A DNA stretch of 64,000 nucleotides from Protula sp. h YS-2021 (Eukaryota; Annelida; Polychaeta; Sabellida; Serpulidae). This document shows, in pieces, positions 44,200 through 57,001 of this stretch. The notes under the pieces are model-generated. The model made no database searches. It was not told where the DNA came from and worked only from the letters and a program-made list of their open reading frames with translations. Where the stretch lies: assembly GCA_949752745.1 (NCBI GenBank), contig OX457031.1, forward strand, positions 25,248,081 through 25,312,080, given 5' to 3'. Every line of letters begins with the position of its first letter. Position 1 is the stretch's first letter. The position numbers and the translations under genes were made by a program.

Positions 44200-45149
44200 T
44201 TCATTTCAAGTTATGCGTGAAATACACAAATTTAGAGATCCATTGGAAATCGGTATATTTCCGACGTTTCACCGACAAATATAACTATATGTATAATATG
44301 CGTATATTTTTATACGCATATTACATGCTTGTAATATCTCAAATAAAAACATTAGTTTTCGTCGGAATTCGGTATATTTCCGACGTATAGCCGATGTAGT
44401 GATATATTTGAGATCCATTGGAAATCGGTATATTTCCGACGTTTCACCGACAAATATAACTATATGTATAATATACGTATATTTTTATACGCATATTACA
44501 TGCTTGTAATATCTCAAATAAAAAAATTAGTTTTCGTCGGAATTCGGTATATTTCCGACGTATAGCCGATGCAGTGATATGTTTGTATATTATACGATTA
44601 TTGTAATCCGTCGGTTATACATCAGTAATATCTTTTTCAAAAACAATTAAGTTTTGTTCCGTCGGAAGTACGTCTATGTCAGACGTTTGGCCAACATATA
44701 CAAATATATGTATAATGTACGTATAACCAAATACATCGAATATACGTATGCAATATCCGTTTCATTTTTTTTTACCATTGGTCGGAAGTTAATCTATTTC
44801 CAACGTATAACCAATGCATAAAAATATATGTATAATATATGCATTGAGAAATACGTGTAATATATGAATATAATATTTTTAGCAAAAAAAATTCCCAATT
44901 GGTCGGAAGTTCGTCGGAAAAAGATGTCGGCCCGATGAATATTTGCCAACATCTATTAAACTGAGGAAAATAATCATCGGGCCAACGTCGGTAACCGATG
45001 AACTTCCGACGAATGAGAAAAAAATGGAAATTCGACTATTGCCAACCTATAACCGATGCATTACCGATGCATCGAAGCCGATGCCGACGTTTACCGACCT
45101 GGTTTATACCGTTCCGACGTCGGCCCGACGTTACGCGAGTGTTCGGGTA

Positions 45150-46556
45150 ATGCCTCTAAAATATGCAAACAAATTGAACACTTTGTTAACATTTTGTTGG
45201 TTGGTTATTTATCCCCCACTCCTCCCTCCGGTGGCCGTCTTGAATTTTAGTAATCGTTCATTCTAACATTAGACAGTCTACTGAATAGGGCAAGCAATAT
45301 TTAAAGTGGCTATAATGACATAACCCCGGGGTCGGCTTTGTATGAAATGTGCTACCATGCGTGTCCAAAAACTTGAGATTATTTGAAATAACCCCTAAAC
45401 TCGTGCTTGATTGGCAACTTACGGCAAACTAAAATTCTCGACAGAGAACACACACGAGGCCCACCCCAGACATCATGTCACCATGCCACCATGCCGCAAT
45501 ATGTCACGCAGAGTGCTCATTGGCCAGACGTTTACCTTTGGGGGAGTAGCTGCTGGTATATAGGTCACCATGTCCCACACTTTCGTCAGCAAATTGTGCC
45601 AGGCAGCACAGCGAGCAACAACTTCAAGTTCTTTCAGCACTCACAATTCTGCGACTGAATCTTGCAGGCAGCAGAGTTATCAGCATTAAAATTGGAACAA
45701 CAAATTGCTAAACTGGCATTAACTGGAAAGGTGACTGGAATTCAATTAAAGTGTAGATTATCTGAAAACATCTTTCATTTTTCAACAAATGCATACCGAC
45801 CCAGCGTTATCGATACGTTAACTTGATTGATATAAATTGTTTCAGGATAATAAGGAAAAATAATTCAATTTGTGGCACTTGAATCTTCCAAACAAACCAC
45901 AATATGAGTGAAATTTCGTGTTTGATATATCCTTTTTACATGTCCGATAACATGAATAAGAAAGATCTGTTTAAAAATAGCTGCATTTTATCACTTAAAA
46001 TTAGTAAACAGTAGTTAACTCTAATTCCGTTTATTATATTTTTTTAAAATTTGATCTGAAAGTTGAAGTATCAGAAAATTCTTTAATTTTCTTTTTGTTT
46101 ATTCGACAGTTATGCTGCGTCATTGAATGTGGACATGTGTTAACCATTACACTCTTTCTGAAATTCCTGTGTTTCGCATGAAAAAAGTTGACTACGATGA
46201 CTCTACGTGATAAAACACCATCTTCATGTTATACATTTAAAGAGGCTAGCCATTGTATAAAACGTGCAGAAACTATAAGTGTATAATGATATGTAAAACT
46301 TTTTCATTTGAAGCCTCTGTCCTATTGTTTTGTTTTTACCAAAAAAAAGCATATTACAACCTCTACCCCTTTCCCGATTTATCACACAAATAAGCATTTC
46401 TCTACCACCCTGAATGTGAGAATAAACTGCATACGATATAAGGATTCTCTCTCAAAACTTATTTGTGATCAAACTAGTTTGAAACTATATTAAAACATAT
46501 GAAATGTATTTATTTTCTTCATTGAAACTCACCAAAAGTGGCCAAATTTACATATG
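45150..46556. other. Unassigned; possible LTR-like promoter at 45.5-45.75 kb
   Basis: TATATAGG (45557-45564) is followed by a C/A-rich leader. An in-frame helical segment (AAELSALKLEQQIAKLALTG) lies between CTTGCAG (about 45669) and GGTGACT. It could be a retroelement leader or a short host exon. The rest is AT-rich without features. Confidence 0.25.
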
Positions 46557-46854
46557 GGGATTTGCCAAAATTCCGTTTTTCTTAAGTTTGTCCGTGGAAC
46601 TAGTCAGAGGCCGTTAGGGCTAGAAATATGAAATTTGGATATGATAAACTCCAGTATGTCTAGTTGATTTTCCTGTCTTTTTTTTTTATTTCGCATAATT
46701 TTTCAATTAAAAACGACAAAACAAATTTGCGAAACAGGCGTCAAGAAGCTGAGAGCAGTAGTTTAAGCTGGCATGATATCAGCCTCGGTGTAATGCTCGC
46801 CCAAATCTCAGCATGCGTGTGCAAGTTTAAGTTGGCTGCAGCGTTTGGATTTTT
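46557..46854 (+). mobile_element. Helitron-like family C copy 2, left piece
   Basis: This piece matches the first 350 bp of 40081-40986 (TTGTCCGTGGAACTAGTCAG; GTTGGCTGCAGCGTTTGGAT) and is cut by the family A element. Its continuation is 47525-47983. Confidence 0.7.
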
Positions 46855-47524
46855 TAACACTTGACAAGTCTTTGACTTGGTCAAGGCTTATATGAATTTG
46901 AGCGGGCAGTCGTTGGTACTTTTTTTCTTGACAGTAAAAATTCATTTTCTTGTCTCATGGCATGCAACTTCTTCCCTGACACTACAGGCCCTAGGACCAC
47001 AGAACTTTGTTATGTAGAACTTGATTTGTGGGTCTGCGTCTACGATTTCGTTTTAATGCTTAAAACACCATGCGAACACAGCTGAGTTTAGAACTAAACA
47101 ACAACTGTTAAATACAGCGCATTTAAAAGCAAAATAACGGTTGAGCAAAACAGCACAGCTTATGGGCGTTACGTGAGCTCTGCCTGCATAGAGAAAACGT
47201 ACTAGTCCATTCAATCAATAACGGCGTTGGCCAACATAACCAGGCAGATGTACACGGTTTATAAACGGAAGTCAAGCTGTGATGTTTGCTAATATATCAA
47301 TGGCATGACAATTTCATTAGAAAAAACTTGTCCAAATAAAACATTGACATACTAATAAGTCCAACATATTAATATTATTTAAGGGGGAGGGGCATCCAGC
47401 TAGTTTCCGCTGGAGAAGGGGGATCTTGAGAGACATAGAGCGGCGCATGCCAAAATCAGTTTTGGTTTTTAACTTTTAATGTTTGTCAAGTGTTGAAGAT
47501 TTCGCATGCGAAATGCGGTTCTAG
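46855..47524 (+). mobile_element. Helentron-like element, family A copy 2, nested in family C
   Basis: The 5' end TTAACACTTGACAAG and the 3' end (palindrome ATTTCGCATGCGAAAT, then GCGGTTCTAG, then T) match copy 1 at 10586-11100. The host repeat resumes at once with TCCCAATAGCTAAAGAGTGG, which lets both element ends be placed. Confidence 0.8.
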
Positions 47525-47983
47525 TCCCAATAGCTAAAGAGTGGTGAAATTTGGCTCACTGATAGAGGGTGATTAGACGCCGCAAATCCGCATTTTGACA
47601 TCCTCGGCCATGGTCAGTGTCAAAAATCGAAAGTGAGCCATTATCTCGAAAACGGTTAGAGATAGAGCGATTTTGAGCTTATTTTCGATCCTTTGGGCCT
47701 TAAAGACGATAGCAAAGAAGTACCTCGGTGACCTTGACCTACCGGACATAGTCAAAGTCAAAAACGTAAGTTAACCATTGTCTCGAAAATGGATGGAGCG
47801 ATTCTGAGCTTATTTTCGACACTTTGAGCCTAAAAGACGACATGTAAGGGGTACCTCGGTGACCTTGACCTCCTTGGCCATGGTCAAAGTCAAAAGCGGA
47901 AGTGGGCCATGATCTCGAAAACGGTTAGCGATAGAGCGAATTTGAGCTTTTTTCGATTCTCAGGGCCTAAAAGACGATATGTA
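47525..47983 (+). mobile_element. Helitron-like family C copy 2, right piece
   Basis: It continues the family C interior with three CTCGAAAACGGTTAG modules and ends at GACGATATGTAA without the CTAG terminus, so it is truncated. Confidence 0.65.
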
Positions 47984-48099
47984 ACTGTACGATTGTGCAA
48001 CTGTACGATGAGTCAGCTGTTTGCAATTGCTGTAACAGAAACACCTAGGGCATTGTGTTACAAGCCAGCAAAAACTGCCTCTGTCAGCAAACATACCCG

Positions 48100-48262
48100 T
48101 TGTCCCAGGAGGAATGGCCCCCCAGGAGAAATGGCCCCCGGGCCAAATATCCTTTTATATTTGTTCCGCCGGGTACCATTCGTCGTAGGAAATTTGGTCC
48201 CTCTCTTAGGATATTTAGTGCCCCGGAGGTCCATTCGTTCGAGGATATTTGGTCCCCCTTAT
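48100..48262. mobile_element. Fold-back-like element 4 (GGAAATGGCCCCC units)
   Basis: GGAGGAATGGCCCCCCA, GGAGAAATGGCCCCCGG and GGGCCAAATATCC on the left face inverted GGAAATTTGGTCCC, GGATATTTAGTGCCCC and GGATATTTGGTCCCC on the right. The whole is only about 160 bp. Confidence 0.5.
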
Positions 48263-51190
48263 AAATTTTCTTGAGGAATGAAAAACGGTTACTGTGATCA
48301 ATCACCGCTTTGATGCAGGAGAACAAAGTTCTACCTCTGTAAGCTGAATAAAATGGGAGCGATTAATCGGTTATTCTACTGATCTCCTCACATGAACCTG
48401 CCACGATTCACTCACGCTAAGATTACATATGTAATCACGTACTCTTTGATGACAAGCGTGGCTGTTGTGTTAATTTTAAGATGGCTGTATACTTGCAATT
48501 ACGTTAATTTCGTATGTAATTCAGAAATTCAAATTTAATCCTTGTGGTGAGTTCTTTAGGCTCTTTGATGGCCGATTTAAAATCCAAAATCAGATCCCTG
48601 CCTATATAAGATGCGTAAATATTACACGATTTATAATTCAATTGATCATGGATGGAAACACACAAGAATTCGAATGGGACTTTGTCAGGAAAAAGGGTCT
48701 TGGTGAAAGGGTCTTGATGATGTTGGATAGTCCTGTCGCTATCTTTCTAGAAAGTTTAAAAACAGTACAATTTTCGCTGTTTAAGGCCAAACATAGGCAT
48801 TTTCTACATCGATGATTTCCTATACGAAAGACAAGTCTTAATCTTGAGTACATTGGGCACATGTATATGAAGTTTCAAAACATTCAAACCGATTCAGTGA
48901 AGCTGTAAAATAATATACGCTTAGAAATTAATTCTATGGCATCCCATTTAATGTAAATCAATACAAAATCACCAGAATTTGATATTATTAGAATCTAACA
49001 ACACAAGTCAGGTTGAGGAATCCCATGCGAGAATTTTCTAATAAAAGTGGAGAGGGATCTTCAAAAGCTAAACCAGTAGCCACGTTGTAAATAACAATAT
49101 CTATGACAGTAATATCTATGAAGTTGCACAAGAATTAAGTCGTAAATGCAGGAGAAAATACAAGTTAAAGTTTCAAATATACTTAAAATGTTATCTGTAT
49201 GACATATCATTTTCAATAACTGGATAAAAATATAATTTCGAAAATCGATAATTTAGAAATTCTTAATGCAGATCATAAGCACTGCTCGGGGGGCTCTACC
49301 GAATGCGGAAAGCAACAGTTTCAAAGCTCTTGATTGTGACAGGTATTTAAAATTGTGCGAAAGAGGTGTAGAGAGAAAAAAGGAACGCACTTTCAGTATA
49401 TGAGAGGCTAAAAATAATTAAGACAATGAAGGGAAAGTGTTCTAATATATGCAGATGACTTTAATTGTACCAAATCACAAGTCTCGTTGTGTAAGATGCT
49501 TGTTTGTTCGAAAAGTATAATGGTTAAGCAACCTGAATTGATATTTTCTTCACACTAAATCAAACAATATCTAACATTTATTTGTTGTAAATACGAGTAC
49601 AGTATACAAACCTGCCTATTCCGACACAGGTGTATTAGAGGTGAAATCTCTCAGTCAGTAGAGTGTCCTGAATACACAGATTTTTCTGTATCAGCGTTTT
49701 AAAATCATGCTACGTATATATTGTTTTTAGAATTCTGCGCATTTCTTGCAAGATGACACAAAAATACAATCTAGTAGAGAAAAGAGTGGAAAACACATTA
49801 AATTTAAAATCGATAGAAGCAAAGATTTCAAAGCGTTTCGGTTTAAAAAGAAGCAGCCTCGATCTTTGAACTTCCACCAATAATTAATTTGTGGCAGGTC
49901 GCCAAAAAATGTAATCCCGCTTGAAGGCGTTCTAAGAAGCAGTCGTGTCAAGATTAAAAGCTGTTCGGCGAGACATTTTCGGAGCAAAAAGGAAAAAAAA
50001 AAAGGTATTGAGGCATTACACTTTTGAATATACAGCTATGAAAAAAGTTCAACCAATGTTTATGGTCAATAGTTTCACCATAAATAATGCTAGCTTGACC
50101 GAAGTGTTTGAGCCTCAAACAATTAATAATTCAACTTTGGTGCATATTAAAGTTGCTCCAATCATTTCAGAACTTTGCCAAAAGAAATAATAATTCATAA
50201 AGTGAATTAGTGAGGCAATCATTTTGAAAAGACAAATGCTAGAATAAGGCATATATTATAGATGTGAGAAATTCAAATGATGAAATGTTGCTAGAAAAAA
50301 TGGGCAATATTTGGTGATTCCCTTTCAATGATTTTTCTTTTAAAAACATTGCAACTTTTCACCTGATACATTCAATTAATTATTTCCCTTTATGATGATA
50401 GTGCAACACAAGTTTATCTAAAGTTAAGCCTTATGAAATATACTGGTTTATATGTTTATAAAGTGTAAATATCACCAACAGTTTTATGCCCCACCAGTGC
50501 ATACTATAATTCAGAAAAAGAAAAAAACTTCTTTCAGTTTTTTTTTTCATTTTTAACAGGCCGCCCCCAGTAATACCAGGATAATAATGGAACGATCGGA
50601 CGAAAATCCCTTGAGTAGCACAGAGTTTGAGTGTCAGCCAGTGACCGCATAGATTCGAGAAATGTTTGCGTTTCGTGGTCATCTGTGTAAGCCTTAGAAA
50701 TCGATTAGGAGTAGTACCCTTGCTACACGCCAAGTGTCTTAATGTCTAGCGCACCCCGTGTACACGTTTATGTTATACCCGAAAAGAACAGAGTGAGTCT
50801 GTAAAAAAGTAATACAGTCGTGGCTGGATAACAACTCACTTATGAAACATTTTTTGTGTGTGTGTAATACCAAAAACAATCCGATCATTTGAAAAGCTGT
50901 CTAACACCTAAAGATATACACGAACATACACACGAAGGGTAAGACACTACTATCGCGCTGAACCAAACTGGCTTCAGCGGTTCTTCAACGGACATTTCAG
51001 AGGGTCTGGCAAACAAGGTAGTGCCGAACAGATACACCTTATTTTAAGGTGAGATCAGAAACGATTCTGTAGAAAAATATATTCTTTAAGATGAATAGCA
51101 GAAGCTAGCTAGATTATGTTAGCAGTGTAAATATGCATTTAAAGGAAAAGCTCGAAACACAATGGCAATGGGCGATATTTTGTTTTATTT
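48263..51190. other. No gene recognised
   Basis: AT-rich. Minus-strand frames at 49.73-49.99 and 50.43-50.73 kb lack motifs. Confidence 0.4.
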
Positions 51191-51328
51191 TTGGGGGGGG
51201 GGGGGGATAGAAAGAGCTAACCCATTGCAGTTGCGTCGGTGAGGTGGCGCACATTCACCGCAGGCGGAAATCGAAACCATGTCTTTCGTATTATTAGTCC
51301 AGAGCCCTGCCGCTGATTAAGCTATGGC
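51191..51328 (-). repeat. Possible tRNA-derived SINE
   Basis: On the minus strand the segment starts GCCATAGCTTAATCAGCGGC (A-box-like) and about 50 bp on has GGTTTCGATTTCC (B-box-like). It runs down to a G/C homopolymer at 51192-51206. The tRNA fold is imperfect. Confidence 0.4.
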
Positions 51329-51860
51329 CTTCCCGCCAGCACTATCAGGTGCCGACAAATGGATGAGTTTAGTATCCCAGCCCCGCGCTAGAGCAACCAT
51401 AAAATGGAAGTTCAATGAACAGACTAGGGATAGCCGCTGGAAAAAAGAGGTAGAGGGAATAATTTACCACAATAATTTAAATAATTCTTAATATCGCGAT
51501 GATGGATTATGAGAACGTTTCTGTCTATTACATAAAAGGCCAAAAAAACAGAACTTGCCATTGATATGCGTGTAAATAGGGCTCAGGGAGACGGCATCCA
51601 TCTGTGTACGTTACAAGCTACTTTCATCTAAAATTGATGAAAATCAAATATATTTGACAGCCGAAATCGATTAATATGCATATGCTGCATTCAGTTAACT
51701 TTGCTTTCTCTTTGAACAGGGCAGATTGTCTTTTGTTTTTTGAGAAAAAAGAACTGTTTCCATATTTCGATAAGGTGGTGTTAGGCGCCGAATTCACACA
51801 ACACGCTTCTGCTGCAGTTTGTGAAAACGTGAAAAAGTAGTGACATCGAAAAGATGTTAA

Positions 51861-52066
51861 GATGACTTCCTCCATGATGTACTTTTGAAAAAATGCAAAC
51901 GTTATGTTTTGGCATCTGGTTTTTGTTTTTGCAATGACATTTTGTATTTTGAGAGAAATCACGATGACTTAATCCATGATGTACTTTTGAAAAAAAGGCA
52001 AACGTTATGTTTTGGCATTGGGTTTTTGTTTTTGCAATGACATTTTGTATTTTGAGAGAAATCACG
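51861..52066. repeat. ~101-bp tandem duplication
   Basis: GATGACTTCCTCCATGATGT at 51861 and GATGACTTAATCCATGATGT at 51963 begin two copies that run to GAGAGAAATCACGA with few differences. Confidence 0.9.
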
Positions 52067-53507
52067 AGTTTGAAATCACTACGTGTGTAACTGCAGAAAG
52101 GGTATTATTCGCAATAACTGCCAGTCACTTAACCAACTTTGAACCGTTTTTGTAAAAAGCACACCATTCAAATCTTCCATCTGACATTAGCATTTTTGAT
52201 TGTGACATTTGCATAGACTTTATGCCATGTGAAAGACATCAAAGCGATTTGCAATATCAAGAAAAATATCTCGCCAAGCAATGACTAATATATTAAGGGT
52301 ACACTGACAAAACTCCTAAAGTATTGCTTTGGCGGATAAAATCCAAATTAATTTCAATAAAGCCCAAATTAATCAGAATAAATCTCAATATGAAAATGCA
52401 GGATTTTGCGGCACCTTGCACCCAATTCCCTACGTTCGCGACACCACAAGCCCGTGAGGAAAATCGAAGTTTTTAACATACAAACCATTGCCGCGGGCTC
52501 AGCTTCCAACCCACCCAATACCCAATCGCGGCCAGAACATAAGGTCAAGGTCAACATGAAAATGATGTGCACCTACCCACTATGATGGGTCAACTATATA
52601 CCCATTAGCACAGGAACCAAATTATCAATGTGGAAGTAAGAGTTGGCGTTGGACGGACAGACAACATCCAAATCTACAGTCCCTCCGGGGCCTAAGGCCT
52701 CGGCTCGCGTGATAAAAGCATTTTTCATGAAAGTGTAATTTACACATCAAATGCAATAGCCGAAGATGACCATAAAACTTATACCTTGTCTTCAATGCTC
52801 GTCTTTTTTTTCAAAAGAGGTTTCTCAAGAAGTTCGCCCCGGAAACTGAATAACCATATTTTTCGTGGCCGTGAGACTGCTCAAGATTCAGGCACGTGGT
52901 ATAATAACACGGGAATCCACTGTGTAATGACGCATATTCCATTTTTCGCCAGTTAGGTAACTGCCGCACGAAACTGTCATACCGATTCCACTTATTCCCG
53001 TTATTCTGAATTCACTAAACTATAAGTATTTGGAAGTTTAGGCTTTATAAATCGAACAGCAAAATACAATTGTCTATTTCAATTTTATTCATAATACTGA
53101 GAAAAACAACACATACAATTTCTTATCCAATAAACAGATGATCTACAGGCATATGACACTTAGAATTTTATGTAGTCTCGTTTGGTACTACTGTAAATTA
53201 AACAAAAACAAACAAATTCTTTAGTTATAAATATGCCACTTTCAAGTCTTTGTTTTATGGCTGCATTTCAGGGGACGGGGGAAGGGGTGGGGGAGGGGGA
53301 GGGGTAGCCCCTGTCTCCTCGTTTCTTATAACCTCAGTATCACCATATGGAGTCTACAACGTACCGTTCACAACAGTTTCTTTGCCGTTGTTATTTATTT
53401 ATTTATTGTCCCCTTGACAACATGCGATACTACAGCGCATCGCACAAGCAGCTTTCCTTTTTGGCCTGAAACCAGTTCATTAAAAGCCGGTTATATTGTG
53501 GCTCATT
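52067..53507. other. No gene; possible SINE piece
   Basis: At 52540-52700, AAGGTCAAGGTCAACATG and TTGGACGGACAGACAACATC have the look of a dispersed retroposon. A G-rich run lies at 53277-53303. Nothing else was recognised. Confidence 0.35.
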
Positions 53508-53509
53508 TA

Positions 53510-54023
53510 CAGTGGGCCCGCGATACAACGACATCCATGGCATCACGAAAATGATGTCGTTATATCTGAGTGTCTTTACATCCAAGTTTTAGCTATCTAA
53601 AAATAAAATTTCAGGTCTAAAATAACATTTCAAGTCTACAAATAACATTTCAGGAGCAGTGTCACAAAAGATTCTAAACCACATTAAGTTTTTAATTAGT
53701 GAAGTAAGGAGCCCATTTATTAATTTTTGTCTATGTAATAACATTTGAATGCAATGGAGCGAAAACATTTTTTCCAATTTGCATTTACCACGATGCGTGA
53801 AAATACTGTCATTTCTACATGGACTTCTGTATTGGGATATGAAGAGCAATTCTTTGTCGAATGAGGACGACATTAATGGTTCAAAACCATGTCGTCATAG
53901 GTAATGTCGTTATAATGAGAAAGTTATACGATTTACAGAAGTAAAAATACTCGGGACTTTCGGATATTGTCGTTGTAAGCGGGATGTCGTTATATCCGAT
54001 ATCTTCATACATGGGGACTACTG
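53510..54023. mobile_element. pogo/Tigger-like MITE with TA target duplication
   Basis: The ends are CAGTGGGCCCGCG and, inverted, CAGTAGTCCCCATG, each flanked by TA (53508-53509 and 54024-54025). Both arms carry GATGTCGTTATATC / ATAACGACATC motifs, as in Tigger-related elements. The 514-bp body has no transposase. Confidence 0.7.
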
Positions 54024-54025
54024 TA

Positions 54026-56715
54026 CATGTGAAAATGCGCAACAACATGTTACCGTAACTAACAATATATTCTGAATAATTCGACTACCAATTAAACCCT
54101 CCACACCTACCCTGTCTAATTGCAACCCTCCACAACTCCCATTTCCCTGTCTGATCACTCTATTTCCAACCCCCTCCCACCTCTGGCATATATGTAATTT
54201 GCAGTAGCACAATTTGAAAAGCGCCGAGGGAAGGAAGAAGGTCGTTTCTGTATTATATGGGTACAACATGAAGACCAATGTACAACGCCCGCATAAAGTA
54301 TGCCAACAGGTTGCAGAATATACTCTTTTTTTTAATGTCGGCTACAATTTAACAATTTTGCAATCATTTATTCATAAATAACGTTTGCAGAAACCCGTAT
54401 GAAATACAAGCTGCTTTTTTCTTGTACATAACACCGTAACTTAAGGAGGAATGATTATGAAGTGAAAACATCAACAACACTTATCGCGTGCAATCGCAGT
54501 ATAATGTCTTCTATGCCAACACAAAAAGCTTATCAAGTATAAAATAAAATTCTAAATAGAACACTCTAACCCTTAAAAGTTGTATTATCGCCAGTTGCCA
54601 ATATCCACGTATGCTGTACTTTAATTTCCCTACACTTGGGACTTGCACGTTTGCTACTGGTACAGCTGCACTATCGTGAATCCGGACAATGCTACACACG
54701 CCTTCCTGTTGAGCAAACGTGTTTCATACAACCATATTTGATCCATGCTTAACATATTCTCACAGAACATTACTTAAAGATCACGTGACGATAACTTAGC
54801 GTCACACACGTCAAAACCGGGATGTTGGGTCTTCCAGACTATCTTTTTTTTTCAGCGAAATGCATGGATTGGCAAGCACATTTACCTCACCAATACTAAT
54901 CCGAAAGACAATAACATGTCTAAAACATTCTACCCTTTTTACATCTCTGGCTGTATACCAACTCGTTTAAATGGCAAACTACTTCAGGAAAAAAATATTT
55001 TCAGGTAAATCACTCTACTGGCGCCAAAATCAGGCGGATTCTACGTAACATGATTTAAATTCTAAATAACATAGTATGTCCTCTACGTAATAAAACATAG
55101 ATTAACAGTAGCACACCCGCTGCGTTAAATATGAAACGCAGTACTACTTTAAGTTTTTTTTCCAATGTGTCAAATCCTCAACAACAAATATCAACAAAAT
55201 ATCAAGAATTTTGTCGTACAGTTCATATCACAATGAAAGCTACATTAGCAACATGTATGTACACTGCAAACAGCTCTTCTAAATGGACGCCCTACGGCGC
55301 CAGCTATGCTAAGTAACAGGGAAAGAACGTCAGTAAATTCTAACTCGTAGTAAAATAACCCCTCATAATCAACCACCCATACCACACAGTGTCCCCCTCT
55401 ACCCTCGCTACTCTGAATACCCGCTACTCGGGTTGTTAGTGTACTTCAGCTGAAAACTCTCCAGTAGGTTTGTCTCCTTCATTTTCTCTTTACGTCATAA
55501 ATTTTAATCTCAACACCTTTACTGACAAATCAACACAGGAACTGCTGGTGACTGATTTATTTTTAAAACAAAACTTCCCTGATGACCTTTTTTCAAATTA
55601 CTGAGGCTTATGTATTATGTTCTAACAACGATATTATGCTGTATGTTGTAGCTAATGCAGAAGTCCAGCGAACCCTCATCGGTACGGTTCGCTCACAGTC
55701 CGCCCCCCCCCCCCTAAGCGTGCCTAAACCCCACACAATGTATTCTGGGATCGGGACAGACTAGCGCCGAAAGCAGCTAGGCATATCTAAATGGCCAACT
55801 AGGTCACTCCTGTATAACGTCTTCTCCCGATCAAAAATGATACTATTCTTGCTAATATAGAGAACGGAAGTACGGTAACTTGAGACTACGTTACTGTAAT
55901 TTTATTTTGTTACTGTTTTTTTTTTTCAAGAAGTTTGTGTTCCAGAAAGTGTCTAGCTGTCCCTCCTCCTGCGGCCTTGCTGGCTGTCATTCAGGTGTGG
56001 CGCAAGTGGTTTTGTGGCCCAGTTGTCCCATGTACTTTAACGCATAATATAGTCGTATGCTAAAATATGAGAAGACATTCACAGAATTCTAACACGCCTC
56101 CACACAGGTCAGTTCTAGAACTTCAGCTTAACCACCTTGCCAAAAACTGAGTATTAACACTGCAGGTATTTTGTCAGTATTTCGTCAGTATTTCACTGGA
56201 TTTGCTCTCTCTACCAACTGCTACCAGTGTTTAATATAAATGCAAATGACGCAATCAAAACTGAAGCATTACTTTTCAAGACGCTGCTTCAAATCTCGTA
56301 CAAACCCACTGTTACAGTATTAAAGCGCTGTGTTAAATCTGGTAAAAAACATCCACATTATTCAGTCAACAAGAAATGAAGTGAAGATATCATAGCACAT
56401 TACATATTTAGACAATTTAGCTGCACTTGACAAACTCTATCCGATTTTTCACAAGAAAACTGTACATAAAATTTAAAATATATCTAAACAAGAAGATATA
56501 GTTTTATAAAATAAACACACACCATCAGGGAATGCGAAGTGATTCAAGCATAAGCAGGATACAGTTCTTCCAACAATTTCAGACAACATTTCCGGATGTT
56601 TTACATTGAACAAATGATTTTCGCATTAACAAATAATCTCAGCTGGAACTTCTATCAGGTTCACTATTTTCTATGAACAGCCAAAAATTGTTTTCCTACT
56701 ACCTATCCTGGGGTT
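54026..56715. other. No gene recognised
   Basis: AT-rich intergenic sequence. A C-run lies at 55702-55714 and a T-run at 55916-55926. No exon with motif support. Confidence 0.4.
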
Positions 56716-57001
56716 TGATCAATTCGGCCCTTTGCCAAATCGGCACCCAATTTGGACTATTTTGGTAAAATCGACCCTTCTCTTTTAATCAACTCAGCCC
56801 GAACCGGAAGTCAAATTGGCCCCGATGACCAACTAGTTCACGCTCACTGTGGATAAAAACCATGACATGTACGGTTTTATAAAGCTGGGTGATGCGTTGG
56901 TAACCAGGGGCCGAGCTGACTTAAGCGAAGGGTCGAGTGAAAAAGGGGCCGAACTGACTTTTAGCGTGGCCATAGTTTATAGAGCCCAGTTGGCAAAAGG
57001 C
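56716..57001. mobile_element. Fold-back element 5 (AATTCGGCCC units)
   Basis: Left units (ATCAATTCGGCCCTTTGCC; AACTCAGCCCG; CAAATTGGCCCCGATG) face inverted right units (GGGGCCGAGCTGACTT; GGGGCCGAACTGACTT; CCCAGTTGGCAAAAGG). Confidence 0.55.

Larger units (their letters stand above)
43293..45147. mobile_element. 1.85-kb TIR element with TA target duplication, CCGACG-rich
   Basis: CCCGAACACTCGCGTAACGT plus C at 43293 is repeated in perfect inversion at the right end, with TA on both outer sides (43291-43292, 45148-45149), as in Tc1/mariner-type MITEs. The interior is packed with TATTTCCGACGT / ATACGTCGG palindromic units, a 175-bp direct duplication (44235-44409 and 44410-44583), a (TA)n run and a tRNA-like segment. 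No transposase frame is seen. Confidence 0.75.

Noticed and set aside
43923..44390. ORFs with poly-IY runs on both strands
   Set aside because: They are products of the (TA)n microsatellite.
51258..51328. Functional tRNA gene on the minus strand
   Set aside because: A- and B-box likeness is present but the acceptor and T stems do not pair; it is better taken as a SINE remnant.
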